Assembly: GCA_964019155.1 (NCBI GenBank)
Contig: OZ025240.1
Coordinates: forward strand, 95,611,186 to 95,675,185
DNA length: 64,000 bases
Source of the DNA: Osedax fenrisi
Lineage: Eukaryota; Annelida; Polychaeta; Sabellida; Siboglinidae
Direction: 5' to 3'
The notes under the pieces: generated by a model
Told to the model about the DNA's origin: nothing
Databases searched by the model: none
Seen by the model: the letters and a program-made list of their open reading frames with translations, nothing else
Translations under genes and position numbers: made by a program
Part shown: in pieces, positions 61,050-64,000 of the stretch
Position numbering within the stretch: the stretch's first letter is position 1
Layout of the letters: each line of letters starts with the position of its first letter

Positions 61050-62850
61050 GATAATACATTTATTTAATATCTTTTTAAAGATATTAATTGATAGATTTTT
61101 ATTTCTGAGTTGCGGGGGTAGTTTGTACCATCTAATTGATGATTCCGATCTGCATTTTTTCCTTTCGTATTTGATGCAATGGGTAATCGGTTGGTGTATT
61201 TTAATGGAATTTGTATTACGTAAAAGTCTGGTGTTTGTCTTAAGTTTTATTTTATTTAGTAAATTATAGGGTAAGTTATAAGTAATAGTATTTTCAAGTA
61301 TTATAAGTATTTTGTAGTTGATGGAGTCTTAAGTAATTAGCCATTTAAGTTTGTTAGGTAAGTTAGTAATGATAGTTGTATAGTCAGTCTTCTGTAGTCG
61401 GTATATATATATCTAATTAAGCGGATAATTGTGTTGTCTAGTTTGTCTATTTTCAGTTTTCCAGATCCTGAGAATAGTGAGTTACAGTATTGTAGTCTAG
61501 ATAGTATGAGAGTCTGAGTCAGTAGTTTTGTAGTATTTCTATGTAAGTATAGTCGTTTTTAGAGATTAAATATCTGTTCAGTCGTATATTGAGTAAGTTT
61601 ATCTAGATGTAATGTTTAATTATATTAAGTTTATTATTTAAATTGACGCCTAGGTATTTAACAGTATTGGTGGTCATTATTTTGTATTGATTAATAATAA
61701 TGTCAGGGAAGTAAGTATTTTGGTCATTAGTGATATTCAATAGTTCAGTTTTATTGTGGTTTAATAGTAGGTTATTATTTGTTAGCCAGTGTTGTAGTTC
61801 GTTTATACAGTCTTGTAGTTGGGTAGAGTTTGTTATAGATGCGTTTAGTTCTATGTCGTCTGCGTATAAGTTGTAAGTAATAGATGGATAACGTTTCATA
61901 ATTGTTTGTAATGCAATATATAGAGAAGAGAATTGGAGAAATTATTGAATCTTGAGGAATACCGTGGTCGATGGTATAATATGTAGAGTAGTTATTTCTG
62001 ATTTTTATGAAATCATTTCTATCTTTAATAAAAATGAGAACGCGTTTTGTCTGATGTCCAGCAACATATTTTCAGATAAGTAGTGTGAGAGTTTAGTATA
62101 AACCGTTTTTTCAAGAATTTTAGTTAGTAGACGTAGTTGATATATAAGTATGTCATTTGAGAATGCTGATGAGTTAGTTTAAGATTGGTTTTTTATTATT
62201 GGCGTAATTATTGCGTTTTTGAGTAAATTAATTTAAAATTTGTAATAGTTCCTATTATAATTGAGTCATAAATTATATTTGTGTTAGTCAGAATCAGAGT
62301 TGTTGCTAGTGTATTAAGTACAAAGGAATTGGGTCGTGTGGTGAAGAGCATCTAGAAGTGACAATAAAATTGTGGATTGCAGTATTAGTAGGTAAAGTGA
62401 AATGTGTGAGAGTGTATTGCGTAATGTAGAGCGTGTTGGTTTATGTATTAATATGTTAGAATGGTTACATGTAAGTATAAATTATAGTATATGTCCGTGG
62501 GTATGAGTTGCAAAAGTAACGTGTTGCGTTCAATTCAGTTCGTTACATAGTCATTTAAATTCTTGGTGGTGTAGTTTATCACAGTCATAGTGGAAGTTGA
62601 AATCTCCTTGAATGATCAGTTTGTCATAATTATGTTCATGTTTGACATTTTAAATTATAAAGCAAAGGTAGTATGGAAGTTATTTGGTGGTCTGTATATT
62701 AGTAGGTTCGGAATTATTTATTTTTTATTTTTAGTTTAGTAAAAGAAAGTCGCAGTTTGATGTACAAATCTTGGGCCGAGGAATAATTGTGATTTGATTT
62801 TTATATCTGGAGGAGGACAAATCATATTACTATTTTAAACTAGAAAACTA
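61050..62850 (-). mobile_element. Decayed Jockey/CR1-like LINE with endonuclease and reverse transcriptase
   Basis: Minus-strand reading with several stops and shifts. Endonuclease: NLLIYRPPNNFHTTF (about 62690) and IIQGDFNFHYDCDKLHHQEF (about 62600). RT: LRLLTKILEKTVYTKLSHYL then SENMLLDIRQNAF (about 62060-62140). RT box C: ITYNLYADDIELNASITNS (about 61865) with the catalytic YADD intact, followed by LQHWLTNNNLLLNHNKTELL and VKYLGVNLNNKLN. Near 61490, LTQTLILSRLQYCNSLFSG is the post-RT thumb motif. The copy is inactive because of stops, but the order EN-RT is clear. Clade is inferred from motif wording. Confidence 0.9.
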
Positions 62851-62923
62851 ACAAATGTATTCTAATTATTATTAGTATTATTACTATATAGGTATCTCGA
62901 GTTGTATACACGAGTGTGTATGA

Positions 62924-63106
62924 CCCAGCAAACAGTAAGAGCAGCATAATAGCAGCATAACAGCAAATGCTAGAGTCTCACATGTTTACATTGTGCTATT
63001 ATGCTGCTATTAAATGTCTATTATACTGCTATTATGCTGCTATTAATTTGTAATGATATTATGCTGCTGTTATGCTGCTGTTATGCTGCTCTTACTGTTT
63101 GCTGGG
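62924..63106. mobile_element. 183-bp MITE with CCCAGCAAACAGTAAGAGCA termini
   Basis: Inverted termini identical to those at 21850, interior of TTATGCTGCTATTA words. The flanking dinucleotide is GA on both sides. Confidence 0.9.
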
Positions 63107-63419
63107 GAGTTATATAAGTTATATAATATAACACACATGCGTGAACGCATAGCTACGATACTAATACATGCTATAATAGTAAACCCAGTATATATATATG
63201 ATGTATAATGTATGTAATGATCCACACTGAAGTGTATATACCGAGTAATACACACTGCCATGTCGCGGTGCTTATTCTGTGTACATAAATCAAACAATCA
63301 CTGTCGTCATTAACAACGATAACGCGGATAATGATAACACAGATAATGATATCTATAATTAAGGAACGCCCATTATCTATTTCCCAGCGCGCGCATATTT
63401 CAAAGAATTGTGCGTATAT

Positions 63420-63530
63420 GAATGTACGTACGACGTACGTATCTATGTGTGTATGTGTGTGTATGTGGGTGTGTGTATGTGTGGGTGTGTGTGTGTGTGG
63501 GTGTGTGTATGTGGGTGTTGATGTTAGTGT
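63420..63530. repeat. GT-rich microsatellite
   Basis: Imperfect GTGTGTATGTGGGT repeats after a TACGTACGACGTACGTA palindromic block. Confidence 0.85.
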
Positions 63531-63579
63531 ATAAGTTTGCGTGAGCGCTTTATCGTTAGTCATGGCTATCGATTTAATA

Positions 63580-63740
63580 AAAAATATCAACTTCCCCGCC
63601 CGCTCGCTCGCTCGCCGCTCAAAGGTTAAAGGTCAGTGTATCTGCTAAACTACGGGATAGTCGATAATCTTTGCAGTCGGTGGAGCGCGTTAATCACAGT
63701 ATTAGGCTGTCGGTGTGTTTAGCGAGTGTGTGGCGTTATA
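63580..63740 (+). promoter_or_regulatory. GC-rich promoter-like patch with Sp1 box and DR1-like site
   Basis: CCCCGCCC at 63595-63602 fits an Sp1/KLF box, followed by four CGCT repeats, AGGTTAAAGGTCA (DR1-like with one mismatch, 63623-63635) and GTTAATCAC (HNF1-like half) near 63690. The patch is locally CpG-rich in AT-rich surroundings, as promoters here are. No downstream coding exon is visible before the window ends. Confidence 0.35.
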
Positions 63741-63899
63741 GTTAATTGTAATAGCATGCTGTCTATATGCTGTCTATATTTCTACTTACAAGCATGTACA
63801 CTGTACATTGTACAGTGTACATTGTGCACTATAGCGAATATATTGTATACTAGTTTGTTTATAAACATACATATAAATTGCAACGTATTTACATATATA

Positions 63900-64000
63900 T
63901 ATAATATTTATTTAATGAAATTTATATATATATATATATATATATTGAATACAATACAAATAGCGGATACAAATGGACCCCTCAATAAGTCATAGACGTA
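63900..64000. repeat. Dispersed repeat family B, copy 3 (cut by window edge)
   Basis: TATTTATTTAATGAAATTTA, an AT run, then TTGAATACAATACAAATAGC and GGATACAAATGGACCCCTCA match 13096 onward. Confidence 0.8.

Noticed and set aside
63171..63590. Thr/His-rich minus-strand frame
   Set aside because: Created by the GT microsatellite at 63420-63530.

Overview
This window looks like nuclear DNA of an AT-rich invertebrate animal. Two intron-split genes typical of animals can be assembled exon by exon. Both are embedded in long AT-rich introns full of microsatellites, minisatellites, MITE-like elements and decayed non-LTR retrotransposons. The species cannot be named from the sequence alone, and no bacterial or organellar genes were seen.

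Layout. Bases 1-6800 are intergenic or upstream sequence with a 19-bp minisatellite and no convincing gene. Bases 6809-17793 (+) hold nine exons of a FAM98 protein, a subunit of the tRNA ligase complex; only the first coding exon is missing. Tail to tail with it, bases 21223-45439 (-) hold a complete 8-exon, 505-residue monocarboxylate transporter of the SLC16/MCT type. The key MCT residues are present: a TM1 Lys, the TM5 YF-DKKR-LANG signature and the TM8 Asp/Arg pair. Its intron 6 contains a 13.7-kb satellite of 8-bp units (22916-36664), and intron 1 holds a decayed RTE-like LINE. Bases 45440-57500 are intergenic: a CA microsatellite, several MITEs, a 0.73-kb palindrome, a TTAA-flanked element and minisatellites. 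At 57590-58358 a CpG-rich promoter precedes the first coding exon of an unrecognised gene. The last 6 kb hold LINE fragments, including a long antisense copy with YADD, and a GC-rich promoter-like patch at 63580-63740.

Main points for a second look. (1) Several tandem arrays in the MCT gene are built from its own splice sites: a 20-bp minisatellite repeating the exon-3 donor, a ~30-bp array repeating the exon-6 acceptor, and a ~130-bp array of ghost copies of the exon-7 start. Read in the gene's sense, the 13.7-kb octamer satellite also carries dense GTTAG and CAG motifs. (2) Of 16 inferred 5' splice sites, 11 have T at +3 (GTT..., often GTTAGT), unlike the usual GTRAGT. (3) Each satellite octamer fits the MYB core YAACNG. 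(4) A 268-bp MITE with 9-bp target duplications carries two CTCF-like motifs.

All exon boundaries come from reading homology, splice dinucleotides and phase by eye. They were not checked against transcripts.
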